The translations under genes were made by a program, and so were the position numbers. A stretch of DNA of 64,000 bases from Aminobacter carboxidus (lineage in GTDB: Bacteria > Pseudomonadota > Alphaproteobacteria > Rhizobiales > Rhizobiaceae): NCBI RefSeq assembly GCF_014863355.1, contig NZ_JACZEP010000009.1, positions 62,001 through 126,000 of the forward strand. Reading direction: 5' to 3'. This document shows, in pieces, positions 26,504 to 35,457 of the stretch (position 1 is the stretch's first letter; each line of letters begins with the position of its first letter). A model generated the notes under the pieces. The model worked only from the letters and a program-made list of their open reading frames with translations. It was not told the origin of the DNA and did not search any database.

Positions 26504-27718
26504 GTGACCGATACCGCCATGCCTGCCCGTTCGTCTTCCGCCGATGGCACGGTGATGGCTATTCTTCTCGCGGTCAGCTTCAGCCATTTCCTCAACGACG
26601 TCATGCAGTCGCTGATCTCGTCGCTCTACCCAATGCTGAAGAACGACTACAAGCTCGACTTCTGGCAGGTCGGCCTTCTGACCACGACCTTCCAGGTGAC
26701 TGCGTCGCTGCTGCAGCCGGTCATCGGCATGTACACCGACAAGAAGCCGCTGCCGTTTTCGCTGCCTGTCGGCATGTGTTTGACGCTGATCGGCCTTCTG
26801 ACGCTGGCCTTTGCGCATAGCTACGAAATGCTGCTCGTCGGCTCGGCCTTCGTCGGCCTGGGATCGGCGATCTTCCATCCCGAATCCTCGCGCGTCGCGC
26901 GCCTCGCTTCCGGCGGCCGCTTCGGCCTTGCCCAGTCGCTGTTCCAGGTCGGCGGCAATTTCGGCTCGGCACTCGGCCCGTTGCTCGCCGCCTTCATCGT
27001 CGTGCCATTGGGGCAGGGCGGCATCGCCTGGTTCTCGATCGCCGCCATGGTCGGCATCGTCGTGCTGATCCGCGTCAGCGTCTGGTACAGCCGCCACATC
27101 GTCAGCGCCGCCAAGCGCGCCGCACCGACTTTGTTCAACCCGCTGCCGCGCAACAAGGTCATCTCGGCGCTGGTCGTGCTCGCCATCCTGGTCTGCTCCA
27201 AGCAGGCCTACACGGCCAGCCTGTCGAGCTACTACACCTTCTATGTCATCGAGCGCTTCGGCGTGTCGGTGCAGGAATCGCAATATCTGCTGTTCCTGTT
27301 TCTCGGCGCGGCAGCGCTCGGCACCTTCCTCGGCGGTCCGATCGGCGACCGCTTCGGCGCCAAGACGGTGATCTGGTTCTCGATCCTCGGCGTGCTGCCG
27401 TTCACCATCATGCTGCCTTATGCCGACCTGTTCTGGACCAAGGTGCTGACGGTGCTCATCGGCCTGATCCTGGCGTCCGCCTTCTCGGCCATCGTCGTCT
27501 TTGCCCAGGAACTGGTGCCGGGCCGCGTCGGCCTCATCGCCGGCATCTTCTTCGGCTTCGCCTTCGGCATTGGTGGCATTGCCGCCGCCGTGCTCGGCGT
27601 GGTCGCCGACGCACGCGGCATCGAATACGTCTTCAAGCTGTGCTCGTTCCTGCCGATGCTCGGCCTGTTGACGGTCTTCCTGCCCAACATGAAGGCGGCG
27701 CGCCTCGGCGCGGCCTGA
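26504..27718 (+). CDS. MFS transporter, fosmidomycin-resistance (Fsr) type
   Basis: Twelve-helix major facilitator exporter of about 404 residues. FSHFLNDVMQSLISSLYPMLK near the N-terminus and GLGSAIFHPESSRVARLASGG (about residues 122-142) are typical of the Fsr branch, known for fosmidomycin efflux in E. coli; the real substrate here is unknown. The start is GTG 26504 with GGAG eight bases upstream; ATG 26519 is the alternative. It follows an AraC regulator gene on the same strand. A hairpin at 27748-27776 separates it from the converging sigma factor gene. Confidence 0.85.
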   Translation: MTDTAMPARSSSADGTVMAILLAVSFSHFLNDVMQSLISSLYPMLKNDYKLDFWQVGLLTTTFQVTASLLQPVIGMYTDKKPLPFSLPVGMCLTLIGLLTLAFAHSYEMLLVGSAFVGLGSAIFHPESSRVARLASGGRFGLAQSLFQVGGNFGSALGPLLAAFIVVPLGQGGIAWFSIAAMVGIVVLIRVSVWYSRHIVSAAKRAAPTLFNPLPRNKVISALVVLAILVCSKQAYTASLSSYYTFYVIERFGVSVQESQYLLFLFLGAAALGTFLGGPIGDRFGAKTVIWFSILGVLPFTIMLPYADLFWTKVLTVLIGLILASAFSAIVVFAQELVPGRVGLIAGIFFGFAFGIGGIAAAVLGVVADARGIEYVFKLCSFLPMLGLLTVFLPNMKAARLGAA

Positions 27719-27747
27719 GGCAGGTCGCGTCAGGAGCATGATCCAGA

Positions 27748-27776
27748 GCCGGCGACCCGCTTAGCGGGAACCGGCC
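27748..27776. terminator. Hairpin between convergent MFS and sigma-factor genes
   Basis: Two-part stem GCCGG-cga-CCCGC, loop TTA, GCGGG-aa-CCGGC. It lies 30 bases after the MFS stop and 6 bases from the end of the sigma factor gene. There is no long T-run, so it is a weak terminator candidate; its left flank AGGAGCATGATCC resembles the short palindromic repeat seen at 35998. Confidence 0.5.
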
Positions 27777-27781
27777 TTGGC

Positions 27782-28666
27782 TTATGTTCCTGCGGCTGTT
27801 GCCCTGAGATCCACGACGTTGCGCAGCTTGTCGGGATTGCGCGTCACATAGATCGCGACGACCTTTCCTTGTTCGACGTTCAGGGCCGTCGTCTGGACCG
27901 TCGTTGCCTCTTCTATGGTGATGAAACCCGGCAAGCCGTCGATCATCGCATAGCGGATCAGTTGCGAGGGGCGCACGGCAAACAGACGCGCCAGGCCGGC
28001 ATGCCGCGCCATGACGGCGTCGATCCCGACCAGGGGCTGGGACGGTGCGGGAACCTGGCCGCCGCCGTCGGCGTAGGTTACGACATCCTCGGCGAGCATC
28101 GTGCGCAGCGCCGCCAGATCGCCGGTCCTCGATGCGCTGAAGAATGCAGCGGCGAAGCGCAGGCCTTCTTCCTTCGGCACGGCGAAGCGTTGCCGGGCAT
28201 CGTGGATATGTGTGCGCGCCCGACTGGCGAGCTTGCGGCAGGTGGCGGCCTCGCGCCCGATCGCTTCGGCCACCGCCTCGAACTTCAACCCGAACACGTC
28301 GTGCAACAGAAATGCCGCGCGCTCCAACGGCGACAGGCGTTCCAGCGCGATCATCAGCGGCAGCGTGATGTCATCTGCAGCGTCCTCGTCTTCGGGGTCG
28401 AAGATCGGATCCGGCAGCCAGGGGCCGATATAGGTCTCGCGCAGGCGCCGGGTCGACTTGAGTTCGTTGAGGCACAGGCGCGTGACGATCGTGCGCAGAT
28501 AGGCGGCCGGCTCGTCGACCATGCTGCGGTCGGCGGCGAGCCAGCGCAGCCAGGCGTCATGAACGACATCCTCGGCATCGGCGATTGATCCCAACATCCG
28601 ATAGGCGAGCCGGACAAGGCCCGGACGCAGATCGGAAAAGACTGTGGTCGACGAAATCTCGCTCAT
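27782..28666 (-). CDS. sigJ: ECF41-type RNA polymerase sigma factor with fused C-terminal regulatory domain
   Basis: Extracytoplasmic-function sigma factor of 294 residues, longer than the usual 180-200. Sigma-2 (YRMLGSIADAEDVVHDAWL, about 22-40) and sigma-4 (LSPLERAAFLLHDVFGL, about 111-127) are followed by a SnoaL-like domain (about 170-294). The ECF41 marks are all present: WLPDP (83-87), DGGGQ (200-204) and NPDKL (277-281). In this group the C-terminal domain replaces a separate anti-sigma factor. It lies 12 bases after the flavodoxin-fold gene and is probably co-transcribed from the ECF41-like promoter at 29341-29367, giving autoregulation. Confidence 0.9.
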   Translation of the reverse strand: MSEISSTTVFSDLRPGLVRLAYRMLGSIADAEDVVHDAWLRWLAADRSMVDEPAAYLRTIVTRLCLNELKSTRRLRETYIGPWLPDPIFDPEDEDAADDITLPLMIALERLSPLERAAFLLHDVFGLKFEAVAEAIGREAATCRKLASRARTHIHDARQRFAVPKEEGLRFAAAFFSASRTGDLAALRTMLAEDVVTYADGGGQVPAPSQPLVGIDAVMARHAGLARLFAVRPSQLIRYAMIDGLPGFITIEEATTVQTTALNVEQGKVVAIYVTRNPDKLRNVVDLRATAAGT

Positions 28667-28678
28667 CTGCGCACCAGA

Positions 28679-29311
28679 CTAGGCTGACGCTGCAACGACG
28701 TCACGTCCACGCGCAAACTGCAGTGCTGCATTGGCAACCCGCTTTCCCAGATGACGCGCGGTGGCGAGATCGGATTCTGGCGGTGCCGTTTCAGGGCCCT
28801 CGTCGGTGTTGGACTGTGCTGCGGCTCCCAGCCAGAAACCCAGCCTGTTCAGGTCGGCTTCCGATCCTGTCGAAGAGCTGTTTGACGGCGGCAGGTCGAG
28901 ATTGATCCAGTGCATCCCGTGCTGGGCCGCAAACAGCGCGAACTGGATCAATGTAGACAGCTTGTCTCCAGAGCGCGCGCCCGAATTGGTAAAGCCTGCC
29001 GCGAGCTTGTCCTTCCACAGATAGCCCTTGGCCATCACTGTTCGCGATGTCGCTTCCGAGAAGGTTTTGAATGGCGCGGAAGCAGCGCCCATGTAAGTCG
29101 GGGCGCCAAAGATGATTGCTTGCGCGGTGTTGAGGTCGTCCCAATGCCGGTCAACCTTTTCGACCGGCAGCAGAAGTGCCTCGACCCCGGCGACGTCCAG
29201 GATCCCGGCTCTGACGGCCTCCGCCTGACGCTGTGTGTGGCCGTAGCCGCTGTGAAAGACGATCGCGACGCGCGTCGAGCCGCTGGCGGCGGAGCAGTTA
29301 TCCATGACCAT
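28679..29311 (-). CDS. Flavodoxin-fold NAD(P)H:quinone oxidoreductase (WrbA-like)
   Basis: FMN-binding redox protein of about 210 residues. The FMN phosphate loop is seen as VFHSGYGHTQRQAEAV (about residues 17-32), the second flavin loop as FGAPTYMGAASAPFK (about 70-84), and a third segment GFTNSGARSGDKLSTL resembles WrbA-type enzymes. ATG 29311 follows AGAGGAC; an in-frame ATG two codons later is possible. It is the first gene of an operon with the ECF41 sigma factor and the likely main target of that factor, which suggests a redox or quinone stress function. Confidence 0.82.
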   Translation of the reverse strand: MVMDNCSAASGSTRVAIVFHSGYGHTQRQAEAVRAGILDVAGVEALLLPVEKVDRHWDDLNTAQAIIFGAPTYMGAASAPFKTFSEATSRTVMAKGYLWKDKLAAGFTNSGARSGDKLSTLIQFALFAAQHGMHWINLDLPPSNSSSTGSEADLNRLGFWLGAAAQSNTDEGPETAPPESDLATARHLGKRVANAALQFARGRDVVAASA

Positions 29312-29340
29312 GTCCTCTGTGATGCTGTTACAGAAGTCAT

Positions 29341-29367
29341 GACAAGGCAGCATCGCCAAATGTGACA
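29341..29367 (-). promoter_or_regulatory. Candidate ECF41 promoter
   Basis: On the minus strand TGTCACA (29367-29361), 16 bases, TGTC (29344-29341). The published ECF41 consensus is TGTCACA, 16 bases, CGTC, so the -35 matches exactly, spacing matches, and the -10 differs at one base. It lies about 30 bases before the ATG of the flavodoxin-fold gene. Confidence 0.7.
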
Positions 29368-29379
29368 TGCCCGCCGAGA

Positions 29380-29399
29380 GCCGCGCCTCCCGGCGCGGC
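29380..29399 (-). terminator. Hairpin after the SDR gene
   Basis: Perfect 8-bp arms GCCGCGCC and GGCGCGGC around TCCC, 13 bases beyond the SDR stop on the minus strand and just upstream of the ECF41 promoter. No T-run follows, so termination would be weak. Confidence 0.4.
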
Positions 29400-29412
29400 C
29401 TTCGGGCGGTAC

Positions 29413-30171
29413 TCAGAGCCGGTTGATCGACACCCCGCCATCGGCAAGCAGGGCGGTGCCGGTGGTAAAACTCGAAGCTTCCGAGGCGAGATAGAGCGCC
29501 GAGTGCGCGATCTCCTCGGGCTGGGCGATACGCTTCAGCGCGTGCAGCCCCTCAACGAAGGCGCGTTCGTCGGCGGTCTTGAACGTCGCCATCGGCGTGT
29601 CGGTGCCGCCCGGCAGCAGCGCGTTGACGCGAATGCCCTGTGGCCCGTACTCGGCGGCGAGCACTTGTGTCAGGCCGATCAGCCCGGCCTTGCCGGAGGC
29701 ATAAGCGGCCATTCCCGGCATGCCGACGGTGTGGCCGACAAAGGTCGAGGTGAAGATCAGCGAACCAGCCCCGCGCTTCAGCATTGCCGGGATCTGGTAC
29801 TTGGCGCCGAGAAAGGCGCTGGTCAGGTTGGTCTCCAGTGCATCGGTCCAGTTTTCCAGCGAAATCCCGGTGATCGGCCCCATCTCGCCGACGAGGCCGA
29901 CATTGTTGAAAGCGATGTCGAGGCCGCCAAATTCGTCGACCGCCAGCTTGACCAGCGCCCGGGCGAAAGCTTCGTCCTTGACGTCGCCGGCAAGCGTCCG
30001 CACCTCGCCGCCCGCGGCGGCAATCTCGCTTGCGGCGAGATCCAGTTCCACTGGCCGGCGTGCGGCGAGCACGACGCTTGCGCCTTGCTGGGCGAACAGC
30101 CTGGCCGTCGCCTTGCCAATGCCCGAGCTCGCTCCGGTGACGATCGCGACCTTTCCGTTCAAATCAAACAT
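29413..30171 (-). CDS. Short-chain dehydrogenase/reductase (SDR)
   Basis: NAD(P)-dependent oxidoreductase of 252 residues, classical SDR. The cofactor motif is TGASSGIG (about 13-20), the structural NNVG is at about 88-91 and the catalytic Tyr/Lys are in YASGKAG (about 155-161), preceded by Ser in the STFVG strand. A C-terminal [16 protein letters not shown] is typical of glucose-1-dehydrogenase/FabG-like members. AGGAG precedes ATG 30171. It is divergent from the sarcosine oxidase operon with 213 bases between. Substrate unknown. Confidence 0.88.
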   Translation of the reverse strand: MFDLNGKVAIVTGASSGIGKATARLFAQQGASVVLAARRPVELDLAASEIAAAGGEVRTLAGDVKDEAFARALVKLAVDEFGGLDIAFNNVGLVGEMGPITGISLENWTDALETNLTSAFLGAKYQIPAMLKRGAGSLIFTSTFVGHTVGMPGMAAYASGKAGLIGLTQVLAAEYGPQGIRVNALLPGGTDTPMATFKTADERAFVEGLHALKRIAQPEEIAHSALYLASEASSFTTGTALLADGGVSINRL

Positions 30172-30384
30172 CGTTCATGCTCCTGTATGAGTGCGGCTGG
30201 CTGTTGCCGGCCGCGTTCGCACAGGTCGCAATTCGCGCGGCCTCCAGCCACCCGATACACGCGACGCAAACGGGCGGCGCAAAACGGCAGGCGCCGTCGC
30301 AAACAGTGCAAGGCTGGTCGTGAGATTTCGCTAGTGCTACACCTCGCGCTCTTAAGCTTCCGGCATCTGCGAGGCCCTGAAAAA

Positions 30385-31638
30385 ATGCGGAAATATTCGG
30401 TTTTTGCCATAGCCCGTGAGGCGATGCGCGGCCACAAGGGCTGGGAGGAACAATGGTCCTCGCCCGAGCCGAAAAGCGAATACGACGTCATCATCGTCGG
30501 CGCTGGCGGCCACGGCCTCGCCACCGCCTATTATCTCGCCAAGGAGCACGGCATCACCAATGTCGCTGTGCTGGAAAAGGGCTGGCTCGGTGGCGGCAAC
30601 ACCGGCCGCAACACCACCATCATCCGCTCCAACTATCTTTACGACGAATCGGCCGGCATCTACGACCACGCCCTGAAGCTGTGGGACGGTCTCAGCCAGG
30701 ACCTCAATTACAACGTCATGTATTCAGCGCGCGGCGTCATGATGCTGGCGCACAACGTTCACGACGTGCAGGTGCTGAAGCGCCATGTCCATGCCAATCG
30801 TCTCAACGGCATCGACAATGAATGGCTGACGCCCGAGCAGGCCAGGGAGTTCTGCCCGCCGCTCAACATCTCGGCCTCGGCGCGCTACCCGGTCGTCGGC
30901 GCTTCGCTGCAGCGTCGCGGCGGCACCGCCCGTCACGACGCGGTCGCCTGGGGTTATGCCCGTGGCGCCTCCGATCGCGGTGTTCACATCATCCAGAATT
31001 GCGAAGTCACCGGCGTGCGCCGCACGCCTGATGGCCGCGTCTCGGGCGTCGAGACCTCGAAGGGCTTCATCGGCGCCAAGAAGGTCGGCGTCGTTGCCGC
31101 CGGCCACACCTCCGTCATCATGAACATGGCCGGCGTGCGCATGCCGCTTGAAAGCTATCCGCTGCAGGCGCTGGTGTCGGAGCCGGTCAAGCCGGTATTC
31201 CCCTGCGTGGTGATGTCCAACACCGTGCACGCCTACATCTCGCAGTCCGACAAGGGCGAGTTGGTCATCGGTGCTGGCACCGACCAGTACATCTCCTATT
31301 CGCAGACCGGCGGGCTGCACATCATCAACCACACTCTCGACGCTATCTGCGAGATGTTCCCGATGTTCACGCGCATGAAGATGCTGCGTTCGTGGGGCGG
31401 CATCGTCGACGTCACGCCGGATCGTTCGCCGATCCTGGCCAAGACGCCGGTACCGGGGCTCTACGTCAATTGCGGCTGGGGCACGGGCGGCTTCAAGGCG
31501 ACGCCCGGTTCGGGCAATGTCTTTGCCCACACCATCGCGCGTGATGAACCGCACCCGATCAATGCGCCCTTCACCATCGAGCGCTTCCGCACCGGCCGCC
31601 TCATCGACGAAGCGGCAGCGGCGGCCGTCGCCCACTGA
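30385..31638 (+). CDS. soxB: Sarcosine oxidase subunit beta
   Basis: Flavoprotein subunit where sarcosine is oxidised to glycine, with release of a one-carbon unit to tetrahydrofolate. The 417-residue product has the dinucleotide motif [20 protein letters not shown] (residues 35-54) and the [12 protein letters not shown] block (179-190) whose His184 corresponds to the covalent FMN site of characterised enzymes. The C-terminal [14 protein letters not shown] is also typical. ATG 30385 gives the standard family length. The gene opens the operon soxB-unknown-soxD-soxA-soxG and overlaps the next gene by one base. Confidence 0.95.
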   Translation: MRKYSVFAIAREAMRGHKGWEEQWSSPEPKSEYDVIIVGAGGHGLATAYYLAKEHGITNVAVLEKGWLGGGNTGRNTTIIRSNYLYDESAGIYDHALKLWDGLSQDLNYNVMYSARGVMMLAHNVHDVQVLKRHVHANRLNGIDNEWLTPEQAREFCPPLNISASARYPVVGASLQRRGGTARHDAVAWGYARGASDRGVHIIQNCEVTGVRRTPDGRVSGVETSKGFIGAKKVGVVAAGHTSVIMNMAGVRMPLESYPLQALVSEPVKPVFPCVVMSNTVHAYISQSDKGELVIGAGTDQYISYSQTGGLHIINHTLDAICEMFPMFTRMKMLRSWGGIVDVTPDRSPILAKTPVPGLYVNCGWGTGGFKATPGSGNVFAHTIARDEPHPINAPFTIERFRTGRLIDEAAAAAVAH

Positions 31639-32072
31639 TGTCCATGCTCGCCGCCACCATAGCGGCAGTGGCCGCGCCGTTCGTGCTCGCCGACGAGAAG
31701 GGCATGTTCCATTTGCCCGACGCCAGCGAGGTCCGGCTGCAGACGATCAGCCGCAGCGACAATGAGGCCGAGTGGCCGTTCTCGGTCGCATCGGGCCTGC
31801 TTGCCTGCGTCTGGAGTGGCGGGCGCCGGGTCGTTTCCTTCATCGAGCAGCCCGATGACCCCGACGACGAGCACGACGCCCCGCCCGGGCGCCACGTCAT
31901 CGTCTCGGCCAATCCGTTCGAGCTGACCTTCCTCAACATCTCAAGCCGCGACCTCTTCCTGCCGGCCGACACAGTGGAGACGCTGGTCAAGCGCGTCGCC
32001 CCGTTCGAGGCATTGGGGCGAAGGCTCTGCGACCAGCCGCAAGGCTCCAACATCGGCCCCGGCGAACTCTAG
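31638..32072 (+). CDS. Unknown protein encoded inside the sarcosine oxidase operon
   Basis: Unrecognised 144-residue protein, no membrane segment apart from a weakly hydrophobic start (MLAATIAAVAAPFVLA), no known motif. The ATG overlaps the soxB stop by one base (TGATG) and soxD starts 11 bases after its stop, so it is clearly co-transcribed and probably translationally coupled. Codon use and GC match its neighbours. It has an acidic middle (QPDDPDDEHDAPPG, about 71-84). Position suggests a role in assembly, cofactor loading or regulation of sarcosine oxidase, but that is only context. Confidence 0.72.
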   Translation: MSMLAATIAAVAAPFVLADEKGMFHLPDASEVRLQTISRSDNEAEWPFSVASGLLACVWSGGRRVVSFIEQPDDPDDEHDAPPGRHVIVSANPFELTFLNISSRDLFLPADTVETLVKRVAPFEALGRRLCDQPQGSNIGPGEL

Positions 32073-32083
32073 GGATCATCCAG

Positions 32084-32464
32084 ATGCTTCTCATTCACTG
32101 CCCCTATTGCGAGGAAGAGCGCCCCGAGCTCGAGTTCCGCAACGCCGGCGAGGCGCATATCGCGCGCTCGAACAACATCGCGGCTGAAAGCGACGAGGAC
32201 TTCGAGAAGTTCTTCTTCATCCGCTCGAATCCGAAGGGCGTCATCTTCGAGCGCTGGCGCCACATCCATGGCTGCGCACGTTTCTTCAACGCCGCACGCG
32301 ACACCATCACCGACCGCTTCCTTGTGACCTACAAGGCTGGTGAGCCGAAGCCCGACCTGACCAAGCTCGCAGCCGATGGCGGCCCCGCCGCCTGGGCCAA
32401 CCGCCCGCCGGACCAGCTCAACGAAAAGCCCAAGGCAAAACGCGCGACCAAGGGAGAGGCATGA
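32084..32464 (+). CDS. soxD: Sarcosine oxidase subunit delta
   Basis: Small zinc-binding structural subunit of heterotetrameric sarcosine oxidase. In 126 residues the zinc ligands of the family are visible: CPYC (Cys6, Cys9) and HIHGC (His60, Cys64). The C-terminus is basic. Its stop overlaps the soxA start (ATGATG), the usual tight coupling in sox operons. The ATG at 32084 has a weak upstream site but homology begins there. Confidence 0.93.
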   Translation: MLLIHCPYCEEERPELEFRNAGEAHIARSNNIAAESDEDFEKFFFIRSNPKGVIFERWRHIHGCARFFNAARDTITDRFLVTYKAGEPKPDLTKLAADGGPAAWANRPPDQLNEKPKAKRATKGEA

Positions 32465-35457
32465 TGGCCGGTACGTACCGCATTTCCGGCCAGGGCCGCC
32501 TGACGCCTGCCAAGACCGCGCGCTTCACCTTCGACGGCAAGCCGATGACTGGCCTTGCCGGCGACACCGTTGCCTCGGCGCTGCTCGCCAATGGCGTGCA
32601 TCTCGTCGGGCGCTCGTTCAAGTATCACCGCCCGCGCGGCATCCTGTCGGCAGGCGCAGAGGAGCCCAACGCGCTGGTGACAGTCGAGCGCGATGCCGCC
32701 CGCAAGACGCCCAACGTGCGCGCCACCGTGCAGGAGCTCTATGACGGGCTGACTGTTAATTCGCAGAACCGCTGGCCGTCGCTTTCCTTCGACGTCGGTG
32801 CCGTCAACGATCTGGCGTCGCCGATGTTTTCGGCCGGCTTCTATTACAAGACCTTCATGTGGCCGAAGGCTGCGTGGCACAAGTTCTACGAGCCTAACAT
32901 CCGCGCGGCCGCCGGCCTTGGCGTTGCGCCCGACCAGCCCGATCCCGACCATTATTCGGCCCGCTACGCCCATTGCGAAGTGCTGGTGCTCGGCGGCGGT
33001 GCTGCTGGTATCGCAGCCGCCCTGGCCGCAGCGGAGACTGGCGTGCGCGTCATCATCTGCGACGAACAGGCCGATTTCGGCGGCGCGCTGCGCTATGAAA
33101 AGGGTGCCGTCATCGACGGCCAGGACGGCTGGAGCTGGGCCCAGGCAACGGTGGCGAAGCTCGCCGCCATGGACAATGTCACCGTGCTGTCGCGCACCAC
33201 CGCCTTCGGCTACTACGCGCAGAACTTCGTCGGTCTCGTCGAGCGGGTCACCGACCATCTCGCGCGCCCCGGCCGCGACGAGCCGCGCGAACGGCTGTGG
33301 CAGGTCCGCGCCAGGCGCGTCGTCATCGCCACCGGCGCCATCGAACGCCACATGGTGTTTGCCAACAACGACCGCCCCGGCGTCATGCTGGCCTCGGCCG
33401 CGCGTACCTTCCTCAATCATTATGGCGTCGTCGTCGGCAAGCAGGTCGGCGTCTACACCGCCAATGACAGCGCCTATGCCACTGCGATCGATCTCAAGAA
33501 GGCCGGCGTCGGCGTCGCTGCCATCGTCGACCTGCGCGACAACCCGACCGGCCCGCTGGTCGACGAGGCTCGCGCGCTCGGCATCGAGGTCAATCATGGC
33601 CGCGCCGTCACCAGCGCCAATGGCAGCCAGCGCATCAAGTCGATGACCGTGCAGGCCAAGGCCGGCGGCGCCGAGCGCACCATCGCCGTCGACGCGCTGT
33701 TGATGTCGGCGGGCTGGACGCCGTCGGTGCACATGTTCTCGCAGTCGCGCGGCAAGGTCGCCTTCGACGATGCCACCAAGCGTTTCCTGCCCGGCACCTA
33801 CGCCCAGGATTGCGTCTCGGTCGGCGCCTGCAATGGTTCCGACTCGCTGGAGGACACCGTCATCCAGGCGCTCGCCGCGGGTGCGGAAGCCGCCAGCTCC
33901 GCCGGCGCCAAGGCGTCCAAGGGCACGGCGCTCAAGGTCGAGGCCTCGGAAGGTTGGACAGGCGGCATGCTGGGCTCCGGTCCAGGTGCCGGTGCCGGCA
34001 CCACGGTCAAGGCCTTCGTTGACTTCCAGAACGACGTAACCGCCAAGGACATCCGCCAGGCGGTGCATGAAGGCATGCGCTCGATCGAGCACGTCAAGCG
34101 CTTCACCACCAACGGCATGGCCACCGACCAGGGCAAGACCTCCAACATGCACGGTCTCGCCATCGCTGCCGAAGCGCTGGGCAAGGACATCCCGCAGGTC
34201 GGTCTCACCACCTTCCGCGCGCCCTACACGCCGGTGACCTTCGGCGCCATCGTCAACCATGCCCGCCACGGCCTGTTCGACCCGACGCGCAAGACCGCGA
34301 CCCACAGTTGGGCCGAAAGCCATGGCGCGGTGTTCGAAGATGTCGGCCAGTGGAAGCGCGCCTGGTATTTCCCGCGCTCGGGCGAGGACATGCATGCCGC
34401 CGTCGACCGCGAATGTGTCACGGTGCGCAAGTCGGCAGGCCTGTTCGACGCCTCGACGCTGGGCAAGATCGAGGTCGTCGGGCCTGATGCCGCCAAGTTC
34501 ATGGAACTGCTCTACACCAACCCGTGGGAGAAGCTCGAGGTCGGCCGCTGCCGCTATGGCATCATGCTGCGCGAGGACGGCTTCATCTATGACGATGGCG
34601 TCGTCGGCCGCCTGGCCGCCGACCGCTTCCACGTCACCACCACGACAGGCGGCGCGGCGCGGGTCATGAACCATATGGAGGACTACCTCCAGACCGAGTT
34701 CCCCAATCTCGATGTCTGGCTGACCTCTGTTTCCGAGCAATGGGCAGTGATTGCCGTCCAGGGTCCCAGGTCGCGTGACATCATCGCGCCGCTGGTCGAA
34801 GGCATCGACATGTCGGACGAGGCGATGCCGCACATGTCGGTGCGCGAGGGCAAGATTTGTGGCGTGCCGACAAGGCTGTTCCGCATGTCGTTCACCGGCG
34901 ATCGCGGCTTCGAGGTCAATGTGCCGGCCGACTATGGCCGCGCCGTGTGGGAAGCTTTGTGGGCCGAGGGCCAGAAGCATGGTGCTTGCGCCTACGGCAC
35001 CGAGGCGATGCATGTGCTGCGCGCCGAGAAGGGCTACATCATCGTCGGCCAGGATACCGACGGTACCGTCACGCCCAATGACGCCGGCCTCGACTGGGCG
35101 GTGGGCAAGAAAAAGACCGACTTCGTCGGCATTCGCGGCCTGACGCGGCCCGACCTCGTCGCCAAGGGCCGCAAGCAACTCGTCGGCCTCAGGACCAAGG
35201 ATCCGCGCACGGTGCTCGAAGAGGGCGCCCAGATCGTCGAGAACCCCAAGCAGGCAATCCCGATGAAGATGATCGGCCATGTCACGTCGAGCTATTGGTC
35301 GGCCAATTGCGACCGCTCGATCGCCATGGGCCTTGTGCTTAACGGCCGCGACCGCATCGGCGAGACGCTCTACGTGCCGATGCCCGACGGCGTCATCGAG
35401 GTGGAGGTCACCGGAACCGTGTTCTTCGACGAGAAGGGAGACCGCCTCAATGGCTAA
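32461..35457 (+). CDS. soxA: Sarcosine oxidase subunit alpha
   Basis: Large subunit (998 residues) that carries NAD and shuttles the imine product to tetrahydrofolate. An N-terminal ferredoxin-like part is followed by the nucleotide-binding motif VLVLGGGAAGIAAALAAAETG (about 177-197), and the last 390 residues are homologous to the aminomethyltransferase (T-protein) that binds tetrahydrofolate and produces methylene-tetrahydrofolate. Length is normal. It overlaps soxD by 4 and soxG by 8 bases. A long open frame on the opposite strand here is a composition artefact. Confidence 0.95.
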   Translation: MMAGTYRISGQGRLTPAKTARFTFDGKPMTGLAGDTVASALLANGVHLVGRSFKYHRPRGILSAGAEEPNALVTVERDAARKTPNVRATVQELYDGLTVNSQNRWPSLSFDVGAVNDLASPMFSAGFYYKTFMWPKAAWHKFYEPNIRAAAGLGVAPDQPDPDHYSARYAHCEVLVLGGGAAGIAAALAAAETGVRVIICDEQADFGGALRYEKGAVIDGQDGWSWAQATVAKLAAMDNVTVLSRTTAFGYYAQNFVGLVERVTDHLARPGRDEPRERLWQVRARRVVIATGAIERHMVFANNDRPGVMLASAARTFLNHYGVVVGKQVGVYTANDSAYATAIDLKKAGVGVAAIVDLRDNPTGPLVDEARALGIEVNHGRAVTSANGSQRIKSMTVQAKAGGAERTIAVDALLMSAGWTPSVHMFSQSRGKVAFDDATKRFLPGTYAQDCVSVGACNGSDSLEDTVIQALAAGAEAASSAGAKASKGTALKVEASEGWTGGMLGSGPGAGAGTTVKAFVDFQNDVTAKDIRQAVHEGMRSIEHVKRFTTNGMATDQGKTSNMHGLAIAAEALGKDIPQVGLTTFRAPYTPVTFGAIVNHARHGLFDPTRKTATHSWAESHGAVFEDVGQWKRAWYFPRSGEDMHAAVDRECVTVRKSAGLFDASTLGKIEVVGPDAAKFMELLYTNPWEKLEVGRCRYGIMLREDGFIYDDGVVGRLAADRFHVTTTTGGAARVMNHMEDYLQTEFPNLDVWLTSVSEQWAVIAVQGPRSRDIIAPLVEGIDMSDEAMPHMSVREGKICGVPTRLFRMSFTGDRGFEVNVPADYGRAVWEALWAEGQKHGACAYGTEAMHVLRAEKGYIIVGQDTDGTVTPNDAGLDWAVGKKKTDFVGIRGLTRPDLVAKGRKQLVGLRTKDPRTVLEEGAQIVENPKQAIPMKMIGHVTSSYWSANCDRSIAMGLVLNGRDRIGETLYVPMPDGVIEVEVTGTVFFDEKGDRLNG

